64,000 nt of DNA from assembly GCA_030603665.1 (NCBI GenBank), contig JAUVXJ010000004.1, forward strand, positions 186,001 through 250,000, read 5' to 3'. The notes beneath the pieces are model-generated. The model did not search any database, had not been told where the DNA came from, and worked only from the letters and a program-made list of their open reading frames with translations. The stretch is from Chloroflexota bacterium. Lineage in GTDB: Bacteria; Chloroflexota; Anaerolineae; UBA7937; B3-Chlor. Below, one piece after another: positions 42,225 to 51,390 of this stretch. Numbering within the stretch: position 1 is the first letter of the stretch; the number at the start of each line of letters is the position of its first letter. The position numbers and the translations under genes are program-made.

Positions 42225-43723
42225 TTACCCATCGCCTCCCAGCGTCCGGCTATCCTCCAGCTACTGGTTGAAGGTGCCTGGTCCCGAGCCGGTATGACGG
42301 CCATGTTCGGGCGATGCTGATGGGCGACCATGGCTGCAGCGATGGCGGCGGCTCTGGCGAGATCCCGGCCATCCGTCTGCTGCATGGCGAAGCGATTCTC
42401 CACGAACGTCGTATCTACCTGCCCGTAGATGAACTCCGTATGGTTCACGATCTGTTGATGAAATGGGATGTTGGTCTTCACCCCTGTGATGCGGTACTCC
42501 TCCAGCGCGCGTCGCATGCGCAGTATGGCCTCCCCGCGTGTCTCGCCCCACACGCTCAGTTTGCTGATCAGAGGGTCGTAGTACGGGGAGACGTCGAAAC
42601 CTTCATAGATGCCGCTGTCCACGCGCACGCCAGGTCCCGTAGGCTCCTGAAGTCCGGTGATATATCCCGTGGAGGGCAGGAAGTTGTCGTAGGGGTCTTC
42701 GGCGCAGATCCGGCACTCCATGGCCCAGCCCTTGACCCTGATGTCCTCTTGCGAGTAGCGCATGACCCGACCGGAAGCGATGCGGAGTTGCTCCTTCACG
42801 ATGTCCACCCCGCTAACCAGCTCGGTGACAGGGTGCTCAACTTGAAGACGGGTATTCATCTCGAGGAAGAAGAAGTTCTTCCGTTTGTCCAAGAGGAACT
42901 CCACGGTGCCCACATTGGTGTAGTCCGCGGATCGGGCTAGGGCGATGGCAGCCTCTCCCAGGCGGCCGCGCAGTTCGTCATCCAGGGCCATGGATGGTGC
43001 TTCCTCCAGGAGCTTCTGATGTCGCCGTTGCAGGGAGCACTCGCGCTCCCCCAGGCTGACTATGTTGCCGTGCTGGTCCCCCAGAACCTGGACCTCGATG
43101 TGCCGGGCACCTTCGACCAGCCGCTCCAGGTATAAGGCCCCATCTCCGAAGGTGGACAGCGCCTCTCTTCGCGCCGCCACGACCGCGAATGGCAGTTCCT
43201 CAGGAGAGTGGACGGTACGCATGCCTTTGCCGCCGCCGCCCACCGCAGCCTTGACCAGCAGCGGAAATCCGATCTGCTCGGCCACCGCCTTGGCTTCTTC
43301 TTCGCCCTCGATCTCGTGATCTGTACCGGGCACGATGGGAATGCCCACTTCAGCCGACGTCCGACGGGCAGCTGCCTTGTCCCCCATCAACTCCATAGAT
43401 TCCGGGCTAGGGCCCACGAACGCTAGCCCTGCATCTCGGCAGGCCCGAGCGAAGGCGGGATTCTCTGCCAGAAAGCCGTAGCCAGGGTGTATGGCGTCCG
43501 CCCCCGCTTCTTTGGCCACGGCGATGATCTTGTCGATGCAGAGATAACTCTGGGTTGCTGGTGGGGGCCCGATGTGGTAGGCCTCATCGGCGTACCGGAC
43601 GTGAAGCGCCGTCCTGTCTGCGTCGGAGTACACGGCCACGGTGGCCAGTCCTAGCTCTCGGCACGCGCGGAGCACGCGCACGGCAATCTCTCCTCGATTG
43701 GCTACCAGTATCTTTCTAAACAT
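42221..43723 (-). CDS. accC: biotin carboxylase
   Basis: A 500-residue ATP-grasp enzyme: KILVANRGEIAVRVLRACRELG at the start, HPGYGFLAENPAFA, the glycine loop AVGGGGKGMRTV, ECSLQRRHQKLLEEAPS, EMNTRLQVEHPVTE and FYDVSPYYDPLISKL-type ending. It carboxylates biotin on the carrier encoded just downstream. The C-terminal 45 residues extend past the usual domain. The partner carboxyltransferase must be elsewhere. Confidence 0.93.
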   Translation of the reverse strand: MFRKILVANRGEIAVRVLRACRELGLATVAVYSDADRTALHVRYADEAYHIGPPPATQSYLCIDKIIAVAKEAGADAIHPGYGFLAENPAFARACRDAGLAFVGPSPESMELMGDKAAARRTSAEVGIPIVPGTDHEIEGEEEAKAVAEQIGFPLLVKAAVGGGGKGMRTVHSPEELPFAVVAARREALSTFGDGALYLERLVEGARHIEVQVLGDQHGNIVSLGERECSLQRRHQKLLEEAPSMALDDELRGRLGEAAIALARSADYTNVGTVEFLLDKRKNFFFLEMNTRLQVEHPVTELVSGVDIVKEQLRIASGRVMRYSQEDIRVKGWAMECRICAEDPYDNFLPSTGYITGLQEPTGPGVRVDSGIYEGFDVSPYYDPLISKLSVWGETRGEAILRMRRALEEYRITGVKTNIPFHQQIVNHTEFIYGQVDTTFVENRFAMQQTDGRDLARAAAIAAAMVAHQHRPNMAVIPARDQAPSTSSWRIAGRWEAMGK

Positions 43724-43819
43724 CTGTCCTCTGGTTCAACTTGAGCGCTCGTCGCCAGCCATATGCTGGAGTCTCTTGGCACTCCTTGGCGGCAGAACGT
43801 CCTGCTTTGTGCAACGGTC

Positions 43820-43848
43820 ATTATACGGTAACTGAGGTTGGCGAGCAA
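43820..43848 (-). promoter_or_regulatory. promoter of accC-accB
   Basis: Minus strand TTGCTC (43848-43843), 17-bp spacer, TATAAT (43825-43820), about 95 bp upstream of accC. Confidence 0.65.
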
Positions 43849-43894
43849 CTGTTGCCTTCGAATTGGTCTTGATGAGTCGCTTCGAGCCACCGCT

Positions 43895-44119
43895 TTACCT
43901 GTGGCGCAGGATTTCCGGCCCGAGTGGGCATGTTCTCTCACTATTCCTAACACCTTCACACTCTAAAAGTAGCAGTAGAGCCAAACCTGCGAAGGGCAGC
44001 AAGGCAACGGCGTAGCAGGTGTGAGGAAAGCCCAGGAGGGGAATGAAAAAAGCGCTGCTGAGCAAGGCCCCTGGACACGCAACCGTCAGGTCGGCGCCAT
44101 AGATCAGGCCCGCGACCAC
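43895..44119 (-). CDS. possible small membrane protein
   Basis: A 74-residue frame from GTG with two hydrophobic stretches (ALLSSAFFIPLLG and YAVALLPFAGLALLLLL). No clear ribosome site or homology; it occupies the otherwise empty region before the HAD gene. May be a decayed 3' end of a transporter-like gene. Confidence 0.25.
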   Translation of the reverse strand: MVAGLIYGADLTVACPGALLSSAFFIPLLGFPHTCYAVALLPFAGLALLLLLECEGVRNSERTCPLGPEILRHR

Positions 44120-44136
44120 TCCGCCCCAGGAGCCTT

Positions 44137-44165
44137 GAAAGGGAGCCTTCCAGGAGCTATAATGC
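44137..44165 (+). promoter_or_regulatory. promoter of the HAD-like gene
   Basis: TTGAAA, 17-bp spacer, TATAAT; start codon 28 bp downstream. Confidence 0.8.
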
Positions 44166-44192
44166 TTCCAGTCCGATGTTACGGGAGGCGCG

Positions 44193-45080
44193 ATGCCATC
44201 TTCTGGGTTGGTGAAGGTTATCCTCGATTATGACGGCACTCTGACCGCGGAGGAAGAGCAGGTCGAAGAGCTGGCGGAAAGGTCCATCGGCACTCTGTCA
44301 CGGGACATCTTGAAGGTGCCGCTGTCTCAGGTGAGAGAGGACTATTCTCGCATCCGAGCGAAAATCATGGCCGAGCCGCACAAGCATTGGTGGGAGGTCA
44401 ACGGAGCGATAGCGGCCTACAGCGACGAGGGAGCGTTCATCACCAACACGACTACCATTCAAGTCATGCTTCGCACTACGCCCTCCTACAGCGAGGCGGT
44501 GGCGAGGCGGTTCCCTGAACCCGAATACGATCCTATCATGGATTGCAGCAACTACCTGTTCCACAAGAACACCTTCGATCTGGAGCCTCGTTTTCGTCCA
44601 GCCGCGAAGGCCGTCTTTAGTGAACTTGCGGCCGCTGCAGACCTAGAAACGCTTGTGCTGAGCAGTTCGAAAGGGGACAAAGTCAGGAAGAACCTCAGAA
44701 CAATTGGGTTCGCGGAGATGAGGGTTCTGGGGGATACACGGCAGTACGAGATGGTACCCTCATGGAACAAGGAGTTCGTCCACCCTCGGCAGGGCACTGG
44801 TCAGATCTTCCAGGTGGACGAACAGCACACCATAGATCTTCGTCGTCCGGCCTACTACAAGGCACTCATGAGCGAGATGGAGGATTCTGCGAGGTTGATC
44901 GTCGTGGCGGATACCTGGTCCATGCCAGGCGCACTGCCGATGATGATGGGCATCCCCTTCTTCCTGCTCAAGACTACGTACACACCAGGCTGGTGTGAGC
45001 GGCACGTCAGCGCCCATCCCTATGGCGGGATGCTGAGCGACCTCGCGCTCCTGCCCGAGAGAATCCGCGCTCTAGTGTGA
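44193..45080 (+). CDS. HAD-superfamily-like hydrolase
   Basis: A 295-residue protein. Motif I is DYDGTLT near residue 10, motif II LVLSSSKG near 155, motif III a Lys in PAYYKALM, and motif IV VADTWSMPGA, all in HAD order. The region between motifs I and II is a large cap with several Trp, Tyr and Arg residues. Substrate unknown. The gene stands alone with its own promoter, convergent with the DNA ligase gene 5 bp away. Confidence 0.75.
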   Translation: MPSSGLVKVILDYDGTLTAEEEQVEELAERSIGTLSRDILKVPLSQVREDYSRIRAKIMAEPHKHWWEVNGAIAAYSDEGAFITNTTTIQVMLRTTPSYSEAVARRFPEPEYDPIMDCSNYLFHKNTFDLEPRFRPAAKAVFSELAAAADLETLVLSSSKGDKVRKNLRTIGFAEMRVLGDTRQYEMVPSWNKEFVHPRQGTGQIFQVDEQHTIDLRRPAYYKALMSEMEDSARLIVVADTWSMPGALPMMMGIPFFLLKTTYTPGWCERHVSAHPYGGMLSDLALLPERIRALV

Positions 45081-45085
45081 GGTGA

Positions 45086-46780
45086 TCAGACCGGTTCCGT
45101 TCCCTGCGGGCGTCCCTTCCGCGCGAACTGCTCATCGAATAGGGTTCTGAGTGTCTGGAGGGTGTCCACGTCCCGTGGTCCCTTATCCTCTCGTAGACGG
45201 GAGATGCGGGCGAAGCGCAGAGCGAGTCCCGACTCATACTGGGGACTGGCCTGGATCTCGTTGAATAGCACTTCGACTACCACTCTCGGTTCAGCGTAGA
45301 CTGTTCCCCCTGTCCGATGCGTCTCCAGGGCCAGGAGCGTCTGCGTCATGCTCTCGAACTCCTCGTCGGTCAGACCCTTGAAGGTCTTCCCGACCTCCAG
45401 GAAAACGTCGGTCTCCTCGTCTCTGACCGCCAGATGGTAGTTACTCAACCATCCGTGGCGACGGCCGTAGCCCCAGTCAGCGGCCACGATGACCAGGTCC
45501 AGAGACATCGTGTGCTTGACTTTGAGCCAGGATTTGCCTCGCACTCCGGGTCGGTAGGGGCTGAGCAAGTGCTTGACCATCACACCCTCGTGCCCGCCAC
45601 GGTAGGCCTGCTGCGCGAAACCCTCTGCTTCCGCAAGATTGAGCGGGATGCTCCTCGGTACGGCGGTCATGGCACCTTTGACCCCTTGCAGGATTCGCCA
45701 TCTCTCGTCATACGAGCGATCTACGAGAGCCTCGCCATCGCGGAAGAGGACATCGAAGAGAAGAAGCTGCACGGGGATCTGCTGCGCCTTCTCCTCGACA
45801 TCGTGCACTCTCCGAAAGCGCTTCATGAGATGCTGGAAGGGGAGGGGGCGTCCTTTGCCATCGACGGCGATGACCTCTCCCTCAAGAATCGCCTGTTCCG
45901 CTTCTGTGTGAGACCGCACCTCGTCCACGATCTCTGGCAGGCTGCTCGTCACCTGAGAGAGGTTCCTGGTGAAGATCTTGACGGTGGATCCGTCCTTGTG
46001 TATCTGGACCGTGGCTCCATCGAGCTTGTACTCTAAGGCGACCTCTCCTTTGTGATACTCGAAGGCCTCGGCCAGGTCTTGAGCCGGTTGTGCCAGCATG
46101 GGCTTGAGTGGTCTGAAGAGCAGGGGACGGACCCGTTCCAAGCCAGCCTGCCCTTCCATGAGGGCCAGCAGCGCAACCTCACCAAGATCTCCCAGGAACA
46201 TGTTGGCCCGTCGGACAAGCGTCTTTTTGGCCCCGGAAGCCTGCGCTATTGAGTCGAGGAGGATGCCCTCGCTGGCGGCGTGGCGCATTTCCCCCAGGAT
46301 GTTCTTCACCAGGTACTTGCCCTCCGGAGGAGTAGCTCGCGAGAGGAGCGACTTGAGCAGCGTCTCTTTCCGCCCTCGTGATCCCTTTCCCTTTTCCTCG
46401 GCTATGGTCTCAAGGGTTGCATACACCTCCAAGATGGTGAGGGGAGGAGTCTTGGTCGGCTGCTTACCGAGTGTCTCCAGGAGCAGCCGGACGGCCTCTC
46501 CGGCGTCCACCGCCTCGTCGAAGGCCGCCTGCCAATCCTGCTCATCGGCTTCGACCAAGTCGTTGATCACCTTCGATACCGCTCGCCAGCTGAGGCCGAG
46601 AGACCGCTCGTCCCACTCTGGAAACACAGTGCCCACCAGGAGGCGCACTCCGGGGGGCACCTCGTCAGGCGCCAGTCCTTGGAGAAACTGGGCAATCATC
46701 TCGGTCATCTGCAAGCGCCCGCTGGTCTTCTCCAGTTGCTCGCCCAGCGAGGCCAGAGTCTTGAAGTGTGTCTGTACCAC
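45086..46780 (-). CDS. lig: ATP-dependent DNA ligase, archaeal/eukaryal type
   Basis: A 564-residue ligase. N-terminal DNA-binding domain (residues 1-210), then the adenylation domain with the active Lys in EYKLDGATVQIH, motif III LEGEVIAVDG, motif IV EGVMVKH, motif V SWLKVKH, and an OB-fold ending EVLFNEIQASPQY and ALRFARI. Length matches archaeal LigI-like ligases and those in some Chloroflexota. It seals nicks using ATP. It lacks the LigD polymerase and phosphoesterase domains. The main replicative ligase is usually NAD-dependent LigA, so this is probably accessory. Confidence 0.93.
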   Translation of the reverse strand: MVQTHFKTLASLGEQLEKTSGRLQMTEMIAQFLQGLAPDEVPPGVRLLVGTVFPEWDERSLGLSWRAVSKVINDLVEADEQDWQAAFDEAVDAGEAVRLLLETLGKQPTKTPPLTILEVYATLETIAEEKGKGSRGRKETLLKSLLSRATPPEGKYLVKNILGEMRHAASEGILLDSIAQASGAKKTLVRRANMFLGDLGEVALLALMEGQAGLERVRPLLFRPLKPMLAQPAQDLAEAFEYHKGEVALEYKLDGATVQIHKDGSTVKIFTRNLSQVTSSLPEIVDEVRSHTEAEQAILEGEVIAVDGKGRPLPFQHLMKRFRRVHDVEEKAQQIPVQLLLFDVLFRDGEALVDRSYDERWRILQGVKGAMTAVPRSIPLNLAEAEGFAQQAYRGGHEGVMVKHLLSPYRPGVRGKSWLKVKHTMSLDLVIVAADWGYGRRHGWLSNYHLAVRDEETDVFLEVGKTFKGLTDEEFESMTQTLLALETHRTGGTVYAEPRVVVEVLFNEIQASPQYESGLALRFARISRLREDKGPRDVDTLQTLRTLFDEQFARKGRPQGTEPV

Positions 46781-47197
46781 GTTCCTCGTTCTCTAGATCG
46801 TTCCTCCAGCGACTCCTGCTGCGACGCGTCACCGATTATGGCAACATGATTCAGGCTCCACAATGGGTACTACCGGACCACTGGGTTTCTCCGGGTGTTG
46901 GGAGATACCACTACTCCGCTAAGCGGCAGAGAGCGCCTTGCATATCTGCACTGGGGTGCTATACTGGGCGCGATAACTCGGTGACCAGGATGCTCTGAGC
47001 AGGGTTGTCCTGGGACCATGGTGATGGAGCCATCATTGGCGGTGTTGTCGTTGCCGATGAAGCCTGATCCTCGCCCCGTAGTGCACCCGGCTAGTGTGGC
47101 GACACTGGCGATGGGTATAGCGGGCATTCACGCACGGTTTCTCCAATGAGAAACGGTAGCAGCCTGCTGGCGACCCCTTTGGCGCGACTGGTTTGAG
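46781..47197. other. intergenic region with a possible promoter, no clear gene
   Basis: About 420 bp. A possible promoter (TTGCAT 46938-46943, 16-bp spacer, TATACT 46960-46965) points toward the CapA lipoprotein gene, giving a 230-nt leader. A 44-codon frame from 47019 shows no recognisable features. A G/C-rich dyad near 46975-47020 was not resolved. Confidence 0.4.
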
Positions 47198-49468
47198 ATG
47201 AACTTCCGTTCTGGATTCTTCATGGGCTTGGTTGTGCTGTGCCTGGTAGGGTGTGCCGGGCAGGAGACGCCTGTCTCGCTGCCTTCTCCAGGAGCGACCA
47301 CCGCGGCAAAGACTCCGCTCAGCTCTCCTCTGGTGACTCCCGCATCGACGCCTGCGCCAGTGGCTTCTCCGACCGCGACCAGCACACCTCCGGCGGTGGT
47401 GCCCCTGGGAGTCTCTCTGGCCTGGAGCTACCCCACACAGGAGATGGTGTGGGCGGTGGTGACCACGGATCTAGATGGCGATGGCCGCGTGGAGGTGATT
47501 GCCGCATCCTACGACAAGCACGTCTACGCACTTGGAAGTGATGGTCGGCTGCTGTGGCACTACCGTACCGGTGCGCCGCTGCACAGCCTCGACGCTGGAG
47601 ATTTAGATGGTGATGGCCGATCCGAAGTGGTGGTTGGGGGGGATGACAATCAAGTACACGTCTTGGCACCCGACGGTTCCCCGTTGTGGGTCTGGCCAAC
47701 AGGTAGTCGGGTCACCAGCCTCAGGATCGGGGATGTGGAGGGCGACGGGACTGGGGAAGTCCTGGCCGGGTGCTGGGATGGAGGGCTGTGGTTGCTGGGC
47801 GCTGGCGGTGAGCTTCGCTGGCACCTGCGCCGTGCTGACGCGGTATCAGTCGTTGAACTGGCTGACCTCGACGATGACGGGCGCCTGGAGGCAGTGGCTG
47901 GTGATCGAGGAGGAGCGGTAACTCTCACCGACGCCAAGGGTGTCTTGCAGTGGACGTACCATACCGGTGGACATGTACGGAAACTGAGGGTGTCCGACGT
48001 GGATGGAGATGGCCGGAACGAGATGATCATCGCATCCGCTGATGGGTGGCTCCACGTACTGAGCGAAAGTGGCGTTCTGCAATGGAAGCGACCCCTGGGC
48101 GATTCTTTGATCGGTCTCGACGTGGCTGACGTGGATGGTGACGGAACTGGTGAGATGGCGGTGAGCACGGGACCCCGCGCGCCGAAGGTACTCCTCATGG
48201 ACCAGTCCGGCGAACCGAGGTGGGAGTACGGCCTGGAGAAGAGCGTGTGGGCGGTCAGGCTCGCTGATGCGGACGGAGATGGGACCCCTGAGGTTGTCAC
48301 CGGGGGAGATGATGGTGCCGTTCGCATCCTGGACGTGTATGGGAGGCTCCTCGGGGGGTATCAGACGGCACGCAGAATTCACGGTCTGGACCTGGTAGAC
48401 GTGACTGGTGATGGAATGACGGACATCGTGGCTCGCTCGGGGAACAACTTGTACCTGCTGGCCGTCGACTCATCGGAGACCATCTGGGAGGCGCCCGAAG
48501 CGAGTGCTGAGGTGGCCACGCTGGACGGATGGACAGGGCCATTGCCTGGACTGGCTGCGGGTGAAGAGGAGCTTGTCGAACTGGTGGCCGTCGGCGACAT
48601 CATGCTCTCGCGCACGGTGGAGGAACGTACGGAGGTCTACGGAAGCACCTACCCCTTCGAGGCGGTGACCGAGTTGCTGCGAGGCGCAGATATCGCCATC
48701 GGCAATCTGGAGTGCCCCTTGTCGGTGGAGGGCGATCCCATAGACAAGAGGTACCTTTTCCGGGCACATCCCCAGCACGCGGATGCGCTAGCCTGGGCGG
48801 GATTGGACGTGGTAAGCCTGGCCAATAACCACCTGCTGGACTTCGGCCAGGCAGGCCTCGAGCAGACCTTGGAGGCCCTGGAGGGCTCTGGCGTTGCCCA
48901 CCTGGGAGCCGGGCTCACTGCTGAGGAGGCGCACAGCCCGTGGATCCGCGAAGTGAAGGGCAGCAGAATCGCATTCCTCGCTTACGCCGCCAGCCGCTGG
49001 GAAGGCTCCGCCGAGCTGCCGACGAAGGAACAGGTCTCGTTTGCGGATCTGGCGACCATTGGAGAGGACGTGCAGCGGGCCAGCCATCTGGCGGATCTGG
49101 TGGTGGTGATCATGCACCTGGGTACGGAGTATCAGCTCCAACCTGACGAGGAGCAGCTGGCAGTCTCCCGGGCTGCCATCGATGCCGGGGCTTGCTTGGT
49201 CATAGGACACCACTCCCATGTGGTGCAGGGGACCGAGACATATCAAGGTGGGTTCATCGCCTACGGCCTGGGCAACTTCGTGTTCGATATCGACGCGGTG
49301 GAGGCAGCGCGCGAAGGAGCGATCCTGCGGGTTCTTCTCGGAGACGACGGCGTCCAGGCGGTCGACTTGATTCCCGTGCGCATCGTTGATGATGTGCAGC
49401 CGAGGTTCCTGGCCGGCGAAGATGGTCTTCCCGTGGTCAGGCAACTCTTGGCTGCTCCTCCCAGATAG
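47198..49468 (+). CDS. lipoprotein with FG-GAP/VCBS propeller and CapA-like phosphoesterase domain
   Basis: A 756-residue lipoprotein. The signal peptide MNFRSGFFMGLVVLCLVGC has a lipobox ending at Cys19. After a Thr/Pro linker come about ten FG-GAP repeats (DLDGDGRVEVIAAS, DVDGDGTGEMAVS, calcium-type Asp/Gly loops), residues 65-430. From about 462 a CapA-type metallophosphatase starts (VELVAVGDIMLSRTVEER) with GNLECPLS, SLANNHLLDFG, VVVIMHLGTEYQ and GHHSHVVQG carrying the metal ligands. CapA is tied to polyglutamate/polysaccharide attachment; here the propeller suggests an extracellular sensor or binding scaffold. Function inferred. Confidence 0.9.
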   Translation: MNFRSGFFMGLVVLCLVGCAGQETPVSLPSPGATTAAKTPLSSPLVTPASTPAPVASPTATSTPPAVVPLGVSLAWSYPTQEMVWAVVTTDLDGDGRVEVIAASYDKHVYALGSDGRLLWHYRTGAPLHSLDAGDLDGDGRSEVVVGGDDNQVHVLAPDGSPLWVWPTGSRVTSLRIGDVEGDGTGEVLAGCWDGGLWLLGAGGELRWHLRRADAVSVVELADLDDDGRLEAVAGDRGGAVTLTDAKGVLQWTYHTGGHVRKLRVSDVDGDGRNEMIIASADGWLHVLSESGVLQWKRPLGDSLIGLDVADVDGDGTGEMAVSTGPRAPKVLLMDQSGEPRWEYGLEKSVWAVRLADADGDGTPEVVTGGDDGAVRILDVYGRLLGGYQTARRIHGLDLVDVTGDGMTDIVARSGNNLYLLAVDSSETIWEAPEASAEVATLDGWTGPLPGLAAGEEELVELVAVGDIMLSRTVEERTEVYGSTYPFEAVTELLRGADIAIGNLECPLSVEGDPIDKRYLFRAHPQHADALAWAGLDVVSLANNHLLDFGQAGLEQTLEALEGSGVAHLGAGLTAEEAHSPWIREVKGSRIAFLAYAASRWEGSAELPTKEQVSFADLATIGEDVQRASHLADLVVVIMHLGTEYQLQPDEEQLAVSRAAIDAGACLVIGHHSHVVQGTETYQGGFIAYGLGNFVFDIDAVEAAREGAILRVLLGDDGVQAVDLIPVRIVDDVQPRFLAGEDGLPVVRQLLAAPPR

Positions 49469-49536
49469 CGCGATCAGGAATCAGGCGCGTGCTCGCTGGC
49501 TCTTCTCCGCCGACCCAGATCCTGCACCAAGCCCGC

Positions 49537-49565
49537 TTGACCGCGACCGGCCGCTGAACTAGAAT
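49537..49565 (+). promoter_or_regulatory. promoter of the HTH-M1 peptidase operon
   Basis: TTGACC, 17-bp spacer, TAGAAT; 25 bp before the ATG at 49591. Confidence 0.8.
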
Positions 49566-49590
49566 GAACGCTAGGTTGTCGGGAGGGACA

Positions 49591-51390
49591 ATGGCCAGAC
49601 TCGGCCAATTGTTGAGAGAGGCGAGAGAGACAAAAGGTAGTTCCTGGCGGGATATCGAGGCCGCCACCGGTCTGTGGCCGGAGTACGTCCAGGCCCTTGA
49701 GAGGGAGGACTACTCCAGATTCGCCAGTGCAGGTCACGCCAGGAGCGCGCTGCGACTCTATGCCCGGTACCTGGGCCTGAACGTGAAAGAAGCGCTGGCC
49801 CTGTGGGAGCGCAGCGCGAGGGGCGTGGAACGCCTTCCTGAGGAGCCGGAACAAGGACCCTCAGGAAGGACCTACCGCGCGGTGGTGACAGCATTGGTGA
49901 TCTCGCTGGGCCTGGCTATCTGCGGTATCACAGCGCTGTACGGCTATCGGTGGGTGCAGTCCTCTGGGCCAGGAGGGGCACTCTCAGGGCTTTCCGGGCC
50001 AGGCGACCCGGCTCGCCACCCGTCGCCCACACCTATCCCGTCCCCCACGCCGTACCAGCCTATCAGCAATACAGCATTGCCTCTCTACACGATCACGGCA
50101 ACTCTCGACTATGATGCTCACAGCGTGGCCGTCCAGCAGAGGATAGACTACGCCAATCGCACTGGGGAGACGCTCAGCGACATCGTGCTCAACGTGTTTC
50201 CGAACTACGACTCGGAGATCTTTACACTTCACGGATTGAGTGTGGAGTTTGGTGCAGGCCCCACCCCGACGGCTCACAGTCTGGAAGGCATCACCTTACA
50301 CGTGCCCCTGCCGCAAGATCTGGAACCCGGGCAGGTGGCAACGCTGTTCCTCGAGTTCACTCTTGACTTGCCCTACATAGACCCCAGTGACAGCTTCACC
50401 ACAGGAAGTCTGGGCTGGTCGGAACACGTTGTCGATGTGGGTCACTGGTATCCGGCTCTAGCCCCCTTCTTCCCCGACGAGGGTTGGTACACATACACCT
50501 ATCATCCCGTCGGCGACCCCTACGTGATGGAGGAAGCCGACTACGACGTCCGGATCTGGGCTCCTGATGGGGTCACTGTGGTGGGTGGCGGCGAGGAAGA
50601 ACGAGATGGGAATTCGTGGCGGTATCGCATCTCCGAGGCTCGTTCCTTCGCCTTCGCTGCCAGTGACCAGTATGTCTCTCACAGTGTTGACGCCGGGGGT
50701 ATGACCGTAACTTCATACTACTTCCCCGAGCACGAGAACGCAGGGCTAGATGTCGCTCGCCTCGCCGCAGAAGCTCTGGTCACGTTTGGCGAGGAATTCG
50801 GTTCACCATATCCATACCAGCATTATCGGGTAGCGGAGACCGAGTTCGCAGGCGGCATGGAGTTCACGGGCGTGTCGTTCCTGGGCGCTCTGTGGTACGA
50901 AACCTATCCGGGAGGAGTGCGCTCGCAATTGGTCGCCTTGCTGACCCACGAGGTATCTCACCAGTGGTGGTATGGCCTGGTTGGGAACGACCAGGTGATG
51001 GAACCCTGGCTCGATGAATCGCTGGCCACGTTCAGCGAGTTGATCTTCTACGAGCTGAGGTATCCTCATGACGAACTGTGGCTGTGGGACTTCGAGGTCC
51101 TCAACTGGCCACGAGGGGGTCCAGTGGACGGATCCATCTACGATTTCGCGGACGGCTCTTCGTACATGAATGCAGTGTATCGTACTGGGGCGTTGCTCCT
51201 CGCTGATCTGCGACAGGCGATGGGGACCCAGCAGTTCCGCGAGTTCCTGCGGGACTACTGTCAGAGTCAGAGTCATACCCTTAGCACCGGCGCCGATTTC
51301 TACTCCATATTGTCGCGTCACGCTGACCAGGATCTGTCGCCACTGTTTGGTGAGTACTTCTCCCGGCCACCAGGCGAGGGAGCAAGGTGA
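49591..51390 (+). CDS. RodZ-like HTH, transmembrane and M1-family metallopeptidase fusion
   Basis: A 599-residue membrane protein. Residues 1-75 are a Cro/RodZ-type HTH (LGQLLREARETKGSSWRDIE, PEYVQALEREDYSRF). A single helix about residues 99-122 (VVTALVISLGLAICGITALYG) and a Pro/Ser/Thr linker follow. From about 150 is an M1 aminopeptidase-like region, with zinc site HEVSH at 453-457 and the third ligand Glu476 exactly 18 residues later; the GAMEN-like motif is GGMEF. The peptidase is outside, the HTH inside. ATG at 49591 with GGGAGGG. A membrane-bound protease with a cytoplasmic HTH is unusual. Confidence 0.88.
   Translation: MARLGQLLREARETKGSSWRDIEAATGLWPEYVQALEREDYSRFASAGHARSALRLYARYLGLNVKEALALWERSARGVERLPEEPEQGPSGRTYRAVVTALVISLGLAICGITALYGYRWVQSSGPGGALSGLSGPGDPARHPSPTPIPSPTPYQPISNTALPLYTITATLDYDAHSVAVQQRIDYANRTGETLSDIVLNVFPNYDSEIFTLHGLSVEFGAGPTPTAHSLEGITLHVPLPQDLEPGQVATLFLEFTLDLPYIDPSDSFTTGSLGWSEHVVDVGHWYPALAPFFPDEGWYTYTYHPVGDPYVMEEADYDVRIWAPDGVTVVGGGEEERDGNSWRYRISEARSFAFAASDQYVSHSVDAGGMTVTSYYFPEHENAGLDVARLAAEALVTFGEEFGSPYPYQHYRVAETEFAGGMEFTGVSFLGALWYETYPGGVRSQLVALLTHEVSHQWWYGLVGNDQVMEPWLDESLATFSELIFYELRYPHDELWLWDFEVLNWPRGGPVDGSIYDFADGSSYMNAVYRTGALLLADLRQAMGTQQFREFLRDYCQSQSHTLSTGADFYSILSRHADQDLSPLFGEYFSRPPGEGAR

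Noticed and set aside
47600..48420. DNA-level tandem repeat in the CapA gene
   Set aside because: The periodic GATGGCGATGG-like signal comes from FG-GAP protein repeats, not a mobile or regulatory repeat.
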